Shown here: positions 30,739-38,043 of the stretch, piece after piece
Numbering within the stretch: position 1 is the first letter of the stretch
How the letters are laid out: every line of letters starts with the position of its first letter
Assembly: GCF_014197135.1 (NCBI RefSeq)
Contig: NZ_JACIFA010000020.1
Span: forward strand, 1 to 47,971
Direction of reading: 5' to 3'
DNA length: 47,971 bases
DNA from: Sphingomonas zeae
Lineage (GTDB): Bacteria > Pseudomonadota > Alphaproteobacteria > Sphingomonadales > Sphingomonadaceae
Notes under the pieces: generated by a model
Database searches by the model: none
What the model saw: the letters and a program-made list of their open reading frames with translations, nothing else
What the model was told of the DNA's origin: nothing
Program-made: the position numbers and the translations under genes

Positions 30739-31178
30739 GTGGGGCGATGCGGCGGCATCTGCTGACGCTGGTGATCGCGTTCGTCGCGGCACTGGCGGGG
30801 GTGGCGATCGGGTGCCGGTTGCTGATGCCCGCCGAGCCGCAGGCGAGCGATATCCATATGCTGGTCCACCGCGACATCGCGCTTGATCCGCGGCAGCGGA
30901 TCGCGCTCGACCGGCTGGAGGCGCAGTTCGCGGTGCGGCGCGCAAGTCTGGAAGCGCGGCTGCGCGGCGACAATGCGCGACTGGCCGCCGCGATCGAGGC
31001 CGAGCATCGCGACGGACCGCAGGTTTCGCAGGCGATCGACGCGGTGCATCGCAGCATGGGCGACCTGCAAAAGGCGACGCTGGCGCATGTCTTTGCGATG
31101 CGCGGCGTCCTTCGACCCGATCAGGCGGCGACCTTTGACCGGCTGGTCGCGGCCAAGCTGACCGATACGACGCGGTAA
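30735..31178 (+). CDS. CnrX-like periplasmic metal sensor
   Basis: A 147-residue membrane-anchored sensor: one N-terminal transmembrane helix (about 9-30), then an all-helical periplasmic domain. The metal ligands known for Cupriavidus CnrX (His42, His46, Glu63, His119, Met123) have exact counterparts here at His41, His45 (HMLVH), Glu62 (LDRLEAQF), His118 and Met122 (HVFAM), with identical spacing throughout. The sensor should therefore bind Ni/Co-like or Cu ions and relay this to the anti-sigma protein. Start ATG 30735 overlaps the upstream stop. The downstream copAB genes suggest that copper is the physiologically relevant ion; that is inference. Confidence 0.87.
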   Translation: MSGAMRRHLLTLVIAFVAALAGVAIGCRLLMPAEPQASDIHMLVHRDIALDPRQRIALDRLEAQFAVRRASLEARLRGDNARLAAAIEAEHRDGPQVSQAIDAVHRSMGDLQKATLAHVFAMRGVLRPDQAATFDRLVAAKLTDTTR

Positions 31179-31186
31179 TCCAGCGC

Positions 31187-31750
31187 GTGGGCGGCCGCGA
31201 TCTGGCGGGTCTGGCGGACGGCGATCTTGTCGCGCTCGCCAAGGGCGGACGGCCTGGCGCCTATGCCGCGATCGTCACGCGGCACAAGGCGGCGCTCTAT
31301 CGCCTGATCCTGGCGCATGTCCGCGACGCCGACGAGGCGCTGGATCTGGTGCAGGAGAGCTTCGTCGCGGGGCATGGCGCACTCGACCGGTTCGACGAAA
31401 CCCGCAGCTTGCGCGCCTGGCTCAGCCGGATCGCGCTCAACAAATGCCGCGATTGGGCGCGGCGGCGGCGGGTGCGTGCGATGCTGGCGCGGGTGCTGCC
31501 CATCGATGCGGCCGAGGCGGTGGCCGACGACCGTATCGGGGCAGAAGCGGTGGCGATCGAGCGGGATTCGCTGGTGCGCACCCTGGCGGCGCTCGATGCC
31601 TTGCCTGCGTCGTTGCGCGAGCCGCTGATCCTCTGCGCGGTCGAGGGGCTGAGTCAGGCCGAGGCGGCGGAGGCGCTGGGCTTGAGCGCCAAGGCGGTCG
31701 AACTGCGCATCCGCCGGGCGCGCGCCGCTTTGCGCGAACAAACCGGGTGA
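31187..31750 (+). CDS. ECF RNA polymerase sigma factor, CnrH-like
   Basis: A 187-residue extracytoplasmic-function sigma factor. GTG at 31187, nine bases after the sensor stop, is the start. Region 2 lies at about residues 25-95 (IVTRHKAALYRLILAHV, DADEALDLVQESFVAG, LRAWLSRIALNKCRDWARRRR) and region 4 at about 120-180 (LPASLREPLILCAVEGLSQAEAAEALGLSAKAVELRIRRAR, quoted in parts as LPASLREPLIL and GLSAKAVELRI). It would direct polymerase to the promoters of this operon and the metal-resistance genes once released from the anti-sigma protein. The gene precedes copA by 32 bases, probably one transcript. Confidence 0.9.
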   Translation: MGGRDLAGLADGDLVALAKGGRPGAYAAIVTRHKAALYRLILAHVRDADEALDLVQESFVAGHGALDRFDETRSLRAWLSRIALNKCRDWARRRRVRAMLARVLPIDAAEAVADDRIGAEAVAIERDSLVRTLAALDALPASLREPLILCAVEGLSQAEAAEALGLSAKAVELRIRRARAALREQTG

Positions 31751-31782
31751 GGGGTGGGGCTTTCGCCCGCGTATAAGGGGGC

Positions 31783-33573
31783 ATGATCGATCCGACGACC
31801 GCGATACGCCGCCGTGACCTTCTGGCCGGGGGCGTCGGCCTGAGCACGTTTGCCGCTTTGCCTGCGCTGCCCGCCTGGGCACAGGGACACGGCCTGTCGC
31901 CCCATACCGGGCAACATGCCGCGCTGACCGGCCCCGACATCACCCTGACCATCGCGCGGCAGCATATGATGATCGACGGCAAGCCTTTTCACGCGATCGG
32001 CATCAATGGCTCCGCGCCCGCCCCGTTGATCCGCCTGCGCGAGGGGCAGCGGGTGCGGATTACGGTGGTTAATGCGCTGGACGAGGAAACCTCTATCCAT
32101 TGGCACGGGCTGTTGCTGCCGTTCCAGATGGATGGAGTGCCGGGGATCAGCTTTCCGGGCATTCCGGCGGGCGGGCGCTTTACCTATGAATTCCCCGTCG
32201 TGCAGGCCGGGACCTATTGGTATCACAGCCATTCGGGGCTTCAGGAGCAGGAGGGGTTGTACGGTCCGATCGTGATCGATCCGGCCGGAGCGGACCCTAT
32301 CGCGTCGGATCGCGAGCATGTGGTCCTGCTGTCCGATCACAGCCCGCTCCACCCCCATGCCATCTTTCGCCGGTTGAAGTTGCAGGGCGGCTATTTCAAC
32401 TATCAGAAGCAGACGTTGGCCGGACTGCTGGCGGGCAGGGACCAGCCCTTGCGCGAACGGCTGGACTGGGGGCGGATGCGGATGGACCCCAGCGATGTGT
32501 CCGACGTGACCGGCTCGACCTATCGTTATCTGGTCAACGGCCATGGTCCTGCGGACAATTGGACCGGGCTGTTCACACCCGGCGAGCGGGTGCGGCTGCG
32601 TCTCGTCAATGCTTCGGCGATGACCAATTTCAACATTCGCATCCCCGGTTTGACGCTGACCGTCGTGCAGGCCGATGGGCAGGATGTGCGGCCGGTGACG
32701 GTCGACGAACTCCAGATCGCGGTCGCCGAGACCTATGACCTGATCGTCTCGCCGACCGAGGACCGCGCCTATACGCTGGTCGCCGAGACCTGGGATCGTT
32801 CGGGCATGGCGCGGGGGACACTGGCGCCCCGGATGGGGATGGCCGCGCCCGTCCCCGCGTTGCGCCCCCGTCCGCTGGCGACGATGAAGGATATGGGCAT
32901 GGGGGGCATGGACCACGGCGCCATGGCGGGCGGCTGTTCGCCCGAGCATGCCGCGATGGGGCATCGCCAGCCCGGCGCCGCAGCCAAAATGGACCATGGC
33001 ACGATGAGCCATGACATGCGCGACTTCGCCAATGCGCCCAGCCTGCCGCGCACACCGGTCGTCCAGACGGTCGCGCCGATGCCCGTTGATCGCACGGGCG
33101 AGCCGCCGCAGGGGCTGGCCGATGTCGGTCACCGTATCCTGACCTATCGCGACCTGATGAGCGCGCAGGTCAGTCCCGACACCCGCACGCCGTCGCGGGC
33201 GCTGACCATCCATCTGACCGGCAATATGGAGCGCTATATGTGGGCGTTCGACGGGGTGAAGCTGAACGCCGTGACCGCGCCGATCCCGTTCCGGCTGGGC
33301 GAGCGGGTGCGCGTGACGCTGGTCAACGACACGATGATGGCGCATCCCATCCATCTGCACGGCCATTTCTTCGAGCTGGTGACGGGGCATGGCGATCATG
33401 CTCCGCGCAAGCACACCGTCAATGTCGCACCGGGCGGCACCGTGACCTTCGACCTGACGGCGGATGCCGAGGGCGACTGGGCGTTTCACTGCCACATGCT
33501 CTATCACATGCATGCAGGGATGATGCAGGTCGTCACTGTCCGGCGTGATGCCGACACGGGAGCGGCGGCATGA
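31783..33573 (+). CDS. copA: Multicopper oxidase CopA, copper resistance
   Basis: A 596-residue periplasmic multicopper oxidase. The twin-arginine-type signal (AIRRRDLLAGGVGLSTFAAL) fits Tat export. Copper-binding blocks: HWHG (His106, His108), WYHSHSG, and C-terminal HPIHLHGHFFE and HCHMLYHMHAGMM, providing type 1, 2 and 3 ligands. Between about residues 367 and 415 is a Met/His-rich insert (DMGMGGMDHGAM, CSPEHAAMGHR, MDHGTMSHDM) that binds extra copper in CopA-type oxidases. It likely oxidises Cu(I) to less toxic Cu(II). Its stop overlaps the copB start (ATGA). The CSPEHAAMGH motif is repeated in CopB. Confidence 0.94.
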   Translation: MIDPTTAIRRRDLLAGGVGLSTFAALPALPAWAQGHGLSPHTGQHAALTGPDITLTIARQHMMIDGKPFHAIGINGSAPAPLIRLREGQRVRITVVNALDEETSIHWHGLLLPFQMDGVPGISFPGIPAGGRFTYEFPVVQAGTYWYHSHSGLQEQEGLYGPIVIDPAGADPIASDREHVVLLSDHSPLHPHAIFRRLKLQGGYFNYQKQTLAGLLAGRDQPLRERLDWGRMRMDPSDVSDVTGSTYRYLVNGHGPADNWTGLFTPGERVRLRLVNASAMTNFNIRIPGLTLTVVQADGQDVRPVTVDELQIAVAETYDLIVSPTEDRAYTLVAETWDRSGMARGTLAPRMGMAAPVPALRPRPLATMKDMGMGGMDHGAMAGGCSPEHAAMGHRQPGAAAKMDHGTMSHDMRDFANAPSLPRTPVVQTVAPMPVDRTGEPPQGLADVGHRILTYRDLMSAQVSPDTRTPSRALTIHLTGNMERYMWAFDGVKLNAVTAPIPFRLGERVRVTLVNDTMMAHPIHLHGHFFELVTGHGDHAPRKHTVNVAPGGTVTFDLTADAEGDWAFHCHMLYHMHAGMMQVVTVRRDADTGAAA

Positions 33574-34682
33574 TCCCCTTTGCGCTGCTGTTGCTTGCCG
33601 AGCCGATGGGGCAGCATCACCACGACATGGCGATGCCGGGCATGACCATGGCTCCGGCCAAACCCGCCGCCGCGCCCCGAAAGGCGGCCAAGCGCCGTGT
33701 GGCCAAGCCTGCCCTGCGAAAGGCGCGACCTACAGCGGCGGCCTGTTCCGCCGAACATGCGGCCATGGGGCAATGCCGCCCGACCGATCCCAAGCCCGAC
33801 ACGATGCCCCCGATGCCCCCGATGGCAGGGGAGGGCGCTGCCCCCGCCTGTTCGGCGGACCATGCCGCGATGGGGCATTGCCAGGCCACAGTGGAGACGG
33901 AGCCGATGCCGGAGGGCATGACGATGAACCACGGTTCGATGGATCATGGAGCCATGCCGCAACAGTCCGTCGGCAACGCGCCGCCGCCCCCGGCTCCGGC
34001 CGATCGCGCCGCGGATCGCTTCTATGACCCCGCCGTCATGGCCGCCGCCGACCGGCAGATGCGCAGGGAGCATGGGGGCATGGGCTTCTCGCAGATCCTG
34101 TTCAACCTGGCCGAGGTCCAGGTCCGCGACGGGCGCGACGGCTATCGCTGGGATGGCGAAGGGTGGTTCGGCGGCGACATTCACCGGCTGGTCGTGAAGA
34201 CCGAGGGCGAGGGCACGTTTCGCGATCGGATCGGTGCGGCCGAGGTGCAGGCGCTCTATTCGCGCGCGATCGACCCCTATTGGAATCTTCAGGCGGGCGT
34301 GCGGCAGGATGTCGGCAGAGGCGCGCGCCGGACCTATGCGGTGGTCGGGATCGAGGGCTTGGCCCCCTATTGGTTCGATGTCGAGGGCGCGCTGTTCCTC
34401 TCCGACAGGGGCGAGTTGTTGGCCCGCACCGAGGCCTGGGTCGACCAGCGCCTCACCCAGCGCGCCATCCTGCAACCGCGGATCGAGGTGAATCTCGCCG
34501 CGCAAGACGTGCCCGACCAGCGGATCGCGGCGGGCGTCTCCAGCCTCGAACTGGGCCTGCGCCTGCGCTACGAGATCGCGCGTGAGTTCGCCCCCTATGT
34601 CGGGGTCAACTGGGAACGCCGCTATGGCCCCGCCAGTGGTGGTGGCGCGGCGTTGGCGCTGGGTATCCGAACCTGGTTCTAG
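33570..34682 (+). CDS. copB: Outer-membrane copper resistance protein CopB
   Basis: A 370-residue protein. After a very short hydrophobic start (MIPFALLLLAEP), residues 13-135 are Met/His/Pro-rich, with HHHDMAMPGMTM, two copies of an 11-residue unit CSAEHAAMGQC (59-69) and CSADHAAMGHC (94-104), and MTMNHGSMDHGAM. From about residue 145 a CopB barrel domain follows (ADRQMRREHGGMGFSQILFN, YRWDGEGWFGGD, RYGPASGGGAALALGIRTWF in part), ending in aromatic WF as outer-membrane proteins do. It probably binds and sequesters copper at the outer membrane. It overlaps copA by four bases, and its TAG stop shares CTAG with the stop of the convergent gene. Confidence 0.92.
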   Translation: MIPFALLLLAEPMGQHHHDMAMPGMTMAPAKPAAAPRKAAKRRVAKPALRKARPTAAACSAEHAAMGQCRPTDPKPDTMPPMPPMAGEGAAPACSADHAAMGHCQATVETEPMPEGMTMNHGSMDHGAMPQQSVGNAPPPPAPADRAADRFYDPAVMAAADRQMRREHGGMGFSQILFNLAEVQVRDGRDGYRWDGEGWFGGDIHRLVVKTEGEGTFRDRIGAAEVQALYSRAIDPYWNLQAGVRQDVGRGARRTYAVVGIEGLAPYWFDVEGALFLSDRGELLARTEAWVDQRLTQRAILQPRIEVNLAAQDVPDQRIAAGVSSLELGLRLRYEIAREFAPYVGVNWERRYGPASGGGAALALGIRTWF

Positions 34683-35860
34683 AAATAGCGCAGCCAGCGC
34701 AGGTCACGGCGGCGGCGCTTCAGTTCGGCGAACCATTTGGTCGGGTAATAAAGCGGTACGAGCAGCATCAGATAGACCAGCCACATCGCCCCGATTGAGG
34801 GGAGGCCGAACACCTGCCCCTGATTGGTGCCCCAGATCGCCACCGCGCCCAAATACAGGCCGCGTAGCACATAGAGGTGGAGCAGGTAGAAGGCCATCGG
34901 CGCGCCGCCCATCACCGCCAGCTTGCGCGTGACTGACCCGCTCCGCCCCTCGAACAGCGCGAGCAGCAGCGCCGCGACGCCCAGCGTCGGCAGCAGGAAC
35001 AGCAAGGACGGCGGATATTTGGTCAGCGCCACAAAGCTCATGACGCTGCGCAGGGGATCGCCTGCAACCGGCGCCCAGGGCGCGTCGCCATAGCCGTTGA
35101 TCGTCCGCAACAGGATGAAGGCCAGGATCATGCCGATGCCCAGCGCCACCAGACTGCGCCGCCGCTCCTCCGTCGGACGCGTGAACCACGGCCCCATCGC
35201 ATAGCCCAGCGCGATGACGCCGATCCAGGCCAGCACCGGATAGGTCGTCTTGATGGTGATCCCCATCCATTCGAACGCGGTGCGCTTGTGGATCAGCGCC
35301 CAGGGCTTGAACCACGGACTGTCGGGGGCGAAGGCGATGGGGTCGAGCAGGTTGTGCCCCGCGACGATTGTCACGCCGATCGCTGCCACGCCCCAGCGCG
35401 GCAGATGGATCAGCCCGGCGAGCGCGATCATGCACACGCCGATCGCCCAGATGACCTGCAACCACAGGGTCTGGGGCGGGAACTGCGCCGACCAGGCAAA
35501 GCCGACCAGCGTCACCTCCAGCAGCATCAGGAACAACCCGCGCGTCAGCAGGAAGCGGCTCGTCTGCGCCGGGCTATGCGTCTGGCCATAGAGCCAGGCC
35601 GACAGGCCGGTCAGCGCGATGAAGGTCGGCGCGCAGAGCGAGGCCAGCGTCCGGCTGAAGAACAGGGCGGGCGCGACGAGGCGCGCGTCCATCGGATCGC
35701 CGACCAGCCAATGGGTGCCCAGCGTATCGCGGACATGGTCGAGCAGCATGATGACCATGACTAGCCCGCGCACCGCGTCGATGCTGGCCAGCCGTGCGGC
35801 GGCGGCGATCGGCGGCGTGGTCGTCCGCACGGCGTCGCGGGGCAGGGTCAGGCTGGTCAC
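34679..35860 (-). CDS. DUF1624/HGSNAT-like multi-spanning membrane protein
   Basis: A 393-residue membrane protein with about ten transmembrane helices, of the DUF1624 (heparan-alpha-glucosaminide N-acetyltransferase catalytic domain-like) family. The N-terminal block RLASIDAVRGLVMVIMLLDHVRD is diagnostic, with Asp/His suited to acyl transfer; PAPALFF-like (VAPALFFSRTLASLCAPTF) and HKRTAFEWMGI follow. It likely transfers acyl groups across the membrane to an unknown acceptor. GTG at 35860 is the start: it overlaps the DUF1826 stop in GTGA. Upstream open frame to 36064 lies inside the DUF1826 gene and is rejected. It converges on copB with overlapping stop codons. Confidence 0.85.
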   Translation of the reverse strand: MTSLTLPRDAVRTTTPPIAAAARLASIDAVRGLVMVIMLLDHVRDTLGTHWLVGDPMDARLVAPALFFSRTLASLCAPTFIALTGLSAWLYGQTHSPAQTSRFLLTRGLFLMLLEVTLVGFAWSAQFPPQTLWLQVIWAIGVCMIALAGLIHLPRWGVAAIGVTIVAGHNLLDPIAFAPDSPWFKPWALIHKRTAFEWMGITIKTTYPVLAWIGVIALGYAMGPWFTRPTEERRRSLVALGIGMILAFILLRTINGYGDAPWAPVAGDPLRSVMSFVALTKYPPSLLFLLPTLGVAALLLALFEGRSGSVTRKLAVMGGAPMAFYLLHLYVLRGLYLGAVAIWGTNQGQVFGLPSIGAMWLVYLMLLVPLYYPTKWFAELKRRRRDLRWLRYF

Positions 35861-36471
35861 GCATCGTCCTCCGGCCAGGGCGCGTCGATGACGAGCAGCA
35901 GCCGGTCTTCGCCGGTCCCGGCGATCGGCGGCGAGCGGTGGATGATCGCGCGGTCGCCCGCGCGCTCGCGCCCCTTGAACAGGCCGACATCCCCCGCCGA
36001 CAGCGCGCCCGGCGCGGTATCGTCGGTCGCGCCCTGCGGCAGCCACTGGGTCGCCCGCCCGCAATAGGTGGTGATGAGCCGCAGCCCGACATAATCGGCG
36101 TGGAATTTCCAGCAGCCATTGCCGGTGACGCGCTCGATCCGCACCTCGACGCGGTCCTCGCCGGTCCAGGTGGCATAGAGCATCGCCAACCGCGCGACGT
36201 CGGAGGCAAGTGTTTCATGCCATGGCTGGAGCGGCGGGGTGCCGAGCGCATCGCGGACAGCCGCCGCCACCGAATGCGTCGCCGCCGCGAAGCGGATCGT
36301 CGGGAAATCGGTCAAGTCGGGTGCGGGTAATGGCGATGGGCGCTGCCATATCGCCAGCGTCACCTGGGGCTGGTCGATCGTTGCCAGCACGGTCGAATCG
36401 CTGTTGATACGGACATGATCGGGAAGGGCGAGGGGTGGCGGGAGCGTGCTGGTGTCGGCCGTCGGGATCAT
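35857..36471 (-). CDS. DUF1826 domain protein, probably zinc-regulated
   Basis: A 204-residue soluble protein of the DUF1826 family. Blocks include LAIWQRP, ARLAMLYATWTGEDRVEVRIERV, CWKFHADYVGLRLITTYCGRATQWL and GDVGLFKGRER, followed by IHRSPPIAGTGEDRLLLVIDAP. The His/Asp/Cys-containing centre (FHADYVGLRLITTYCG) and later HRSPP resemble an iron or zinc site in a cupin-like fold. Function is unknown, but family genes are repeatedly found in zinc-limitation regulons. A palindromic Zur-like operator lies 23 bases upstream (36494-36508), in agreement with that. It overlaps the downstream DUF1624 gene by four bases (GTGA). Confidence 0.83.
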   Translation of the reverse strand: MIPTADTSTLPPPLALPDHVRINSDSTVLATIDQPQVTLAIWQRPSPLPAPDLTDFPTIRFAAATHSVAAAVRDALGTPPLQPWHETLASDVARLAMLYATWTGEDRVEVRIERVTGNGCWKFHADYVGLRLITTYCGRATQWLPQGATDDTAPGALSAGDVGLFKGRERAGDRAIIHRSPPIAGTGEDRLLLVIDAPWPEDDA

Positions 36472-36493
36472 GAATCTCGTCTTCGATCGTTCG

Positions 36494-36508
36494 TGTTACG
36501 GTGTAACA
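36494..36508 (-). promoter_or_regulatory. Zur-like operator before DUF1826
   Basis: TGTTAC-GGT-GTAACA is a perfect 6-3-6 palindrome, extended to TGTAACATTACC on one side, similar to proteobacterial Zur sites (TGTTATan-nATAACA type). It is 23 bases upstream of the DUF1826 start. AT-rich palindromes of this quality are rare in this GC-rich window. Zur binding is inferred. Confidence 0.6.
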
Positions 36509-36550
36509 TTACCAGATCGGATTTGAGAACGAAAGCCGAGGCAAAGCAAA

Positions 36551-36582
36551 AGGGGCGGCACCTCGCGGCACCGCCCCCCTTT
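36551..36582 (-). terminator. Terminator after the MFS transporter gene
   Basis: On the minus strand GGGGCGG...CCGCCCC hairpin is followed by TTTTGCTTTG, 21 bases past the transporter stop codon. A typical intrinsic terminator shape. Confidence 0.72.
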
Positions 36583-36603
36583 GCGTTTATCCCGAGTCCG
36601 CGA

Positions 36604-37914
36604 TTACGCGGCCTCTTCGTCCGGGAAGATATTGGCGGGCTTCGACCCCCACAGCGCGTAAGCGAGCACGACGACCTCGCAGGCCATGGTCAGGAAGAAG
36701 GAGTTCTGGAGGCCATAATGATCGGCCAGCCAGCCCTGCACGACGACGAGCGCGCCGCCCGCGATCGCCATGATCATCAGCCCCGAACCTTCTTCGGTCA
36801 GCGGACCCAGGCCACGGATGGCGAGGGTGAAGATGGTCGGGAACATGATCGAGTGGAACAGGCCCACCGCGATCAGCGCCCACATCGCCATCGGCCCGGT
36901 CGTGAAGGTCGCGATCGCGACGACGACCAGCGCGCCGAAGGCGAAGACGGTCAGCACGCGTTCCGGCGCGATCTTCTGCATCACGAAGCTGCCGAAGAAG
37001 CGGCCGACCATCATCCCGCCCCACAGCAGCGACAGATAGCGCGACGCCTGCTCATGGGTGACGGCCGCGATATTGGGTTGCGATACGAAGTTGACGAACA
37101 GGTTGGCGACGCCGATTTCCGCCAGCAGATAGGCGATCATCGTCGGGATGCCGAGCGTCAGGTTGCGATGCTTCCACAGCGAATGCTGCTTGCGCTCGGT
37201 CTTGGCGGCGCGCTGCGTCGAGGAGCCCAGCGCGGGCAGCGGGAAGCGCGCAATGACCACTGCCAGCACGACCAATACGATCGCGACCAGGACATAAGGC
37301 AGGATGACCGACTGGGCGTCGGCATAACGCTGCGCCTGGGTCAGCGCGGCACCCGCCTCGGCGGTGCCGCTGCGGCTGCGGCCGAGGATCAGGTAACCGG
37401 CGAACAGCGGTGCCAGCGTGGTGCCCAGCGAGTTGAAGGCCTGCACCAGGTTGAGGCGCGACGAGCCGGTTTCCGGCGGGCCGATGACGGTCACATAGGG
37501 GTTCGCCGCCACTTGGAGCAGCGTGATGCCACTGGCGATGACGAACAGCATGACCAGCGTCACGCCGTAGGACGGCAGGCTGGCGGCAAGGGTCATGCCC
37601 AGCGCACCGGCCGCCATGATGAGCAGGCCGATGACGATCGACTTCTGATAGCCGACCCGTTCGATCAATTTGGCCGAGGGGATGGAGGCGAAGAAATAGG
37701 CGATGAACCAGACCGACTCGATCAAGGTCGTCTGGGCGTAATCAAGCTCGAACACCGACCGCAGATGCGGCAACAACACGTTGTTGATGACGGTGATGAA
37801 GCCCCACATGAAGAACAGGCTGGCGAGGAGAGTCAACGCGGACCCGTAATTCGCCGCCTTCCCCCCGACAGGCGTTGCGCCATTGGCACGGGACGTGACG
37901 GGTGGTGCGGCCAT
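36604..37914 (-). CDS. Sugar MFS transporter, FucP/glucose-galactose type
   Basis: A 436-residue major facilitator permease with 12 predicted helices. ATG at 37914 has AGGAGAGG upstream; the longer frame is rejected. Family blocks: SLFFMWGFITVINNVLLPHLRSVF in TM1 (MWGFITVINN quoted), FFASIPSAKLIERVGYQKSI loop 2-3, LLQVAANPYVTVIGPPETGSSRLNL and NSLGTTLAPLFAGYLIL. This family imports glucose, galactose, fucose or other neutral sugars with protons. Divergent from the galM-xyl genes with a 129-base intergenic region holding a palindromic operator, so it is probably the pentose or hexose uptake system for the locus. A terminator follows the gene. Confidence 0.88.
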   Translation of the reverse strand: MAAPPVTSRANGATPVGGKAANYGSALTLLASLFFMWGFITVINNVLLPHLRSVFELDYAQTTLIESVWFIAYFFASIPSAKLIERVGYQKSIVIGLLIMAAGALGMTLAASLPSYGVTLVMLFVIASGITLLQVAANPYVTVIGPPETGSSRLNLVQAFNSLGTTLAPLFAGYLILGRSRSGTAEAGAALTQAQRYADAQSVILPYVLVAIVLVVLAVVIARFPLPALGSSTQRAAKTERKQHSLWKHRNLTLGIPTMIAYLLAEIGVANLFVNFVSQPNIAAVTHEQASRYLSLLWGGMMVGRFFGSFVMQKIAPERVLTVFAFGALVVVAIATFTTGPMAMWALIAVGLFHSIMFPTIFTLAIRGLGPLTEEGSGLMIMAIAGGALVVVQGWLADHYGLQNSFFLTMACEVVVLAYALWGSKPANIFPDEEAA

Positions 37915-37937
37915 GAAATCCTCTCCTTCGCGCCGGT

Positions 37938-37958
37938 GAACATCATCAAAAGATGTTC
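37938..37958. promoter_or_regulatory. Palindromic operator candidate between MFS and galM genes
   Basis: GAACATC-atcaaaa-GATGTTC is a perfect 7-7-7 inverted repeat 24 bases before the transporter start and upstream of the divergent promoter at 37969. Its position suits a regulator controlling both directions. Which regulator binds is unknown; neither the LacI nor GntR pattern fits closely. Confidence 0.55.
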
Positions 37959-37968
37959 GTTGACCGGC

Positions 37969-37997
37969 TTGCTCCTGATATTTTGTCTGACTATAGT
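37969..37997 (+). promoter_or_regulatory. Sigma-70-type promoter of the galM-xylD unit
   Basis: TTGCTC (37969-37974), a 17-base spacer and TATAGT (37992-37997) form a good promoter 46 bases before the epimerase ATG at 38044. Confidence 0.6.
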
Positions 37998-38043
37998 GAC
38001 GCAAAAGGCGCGTCAATGGCGTCTGGCGACGAAAGGGTGAGGC

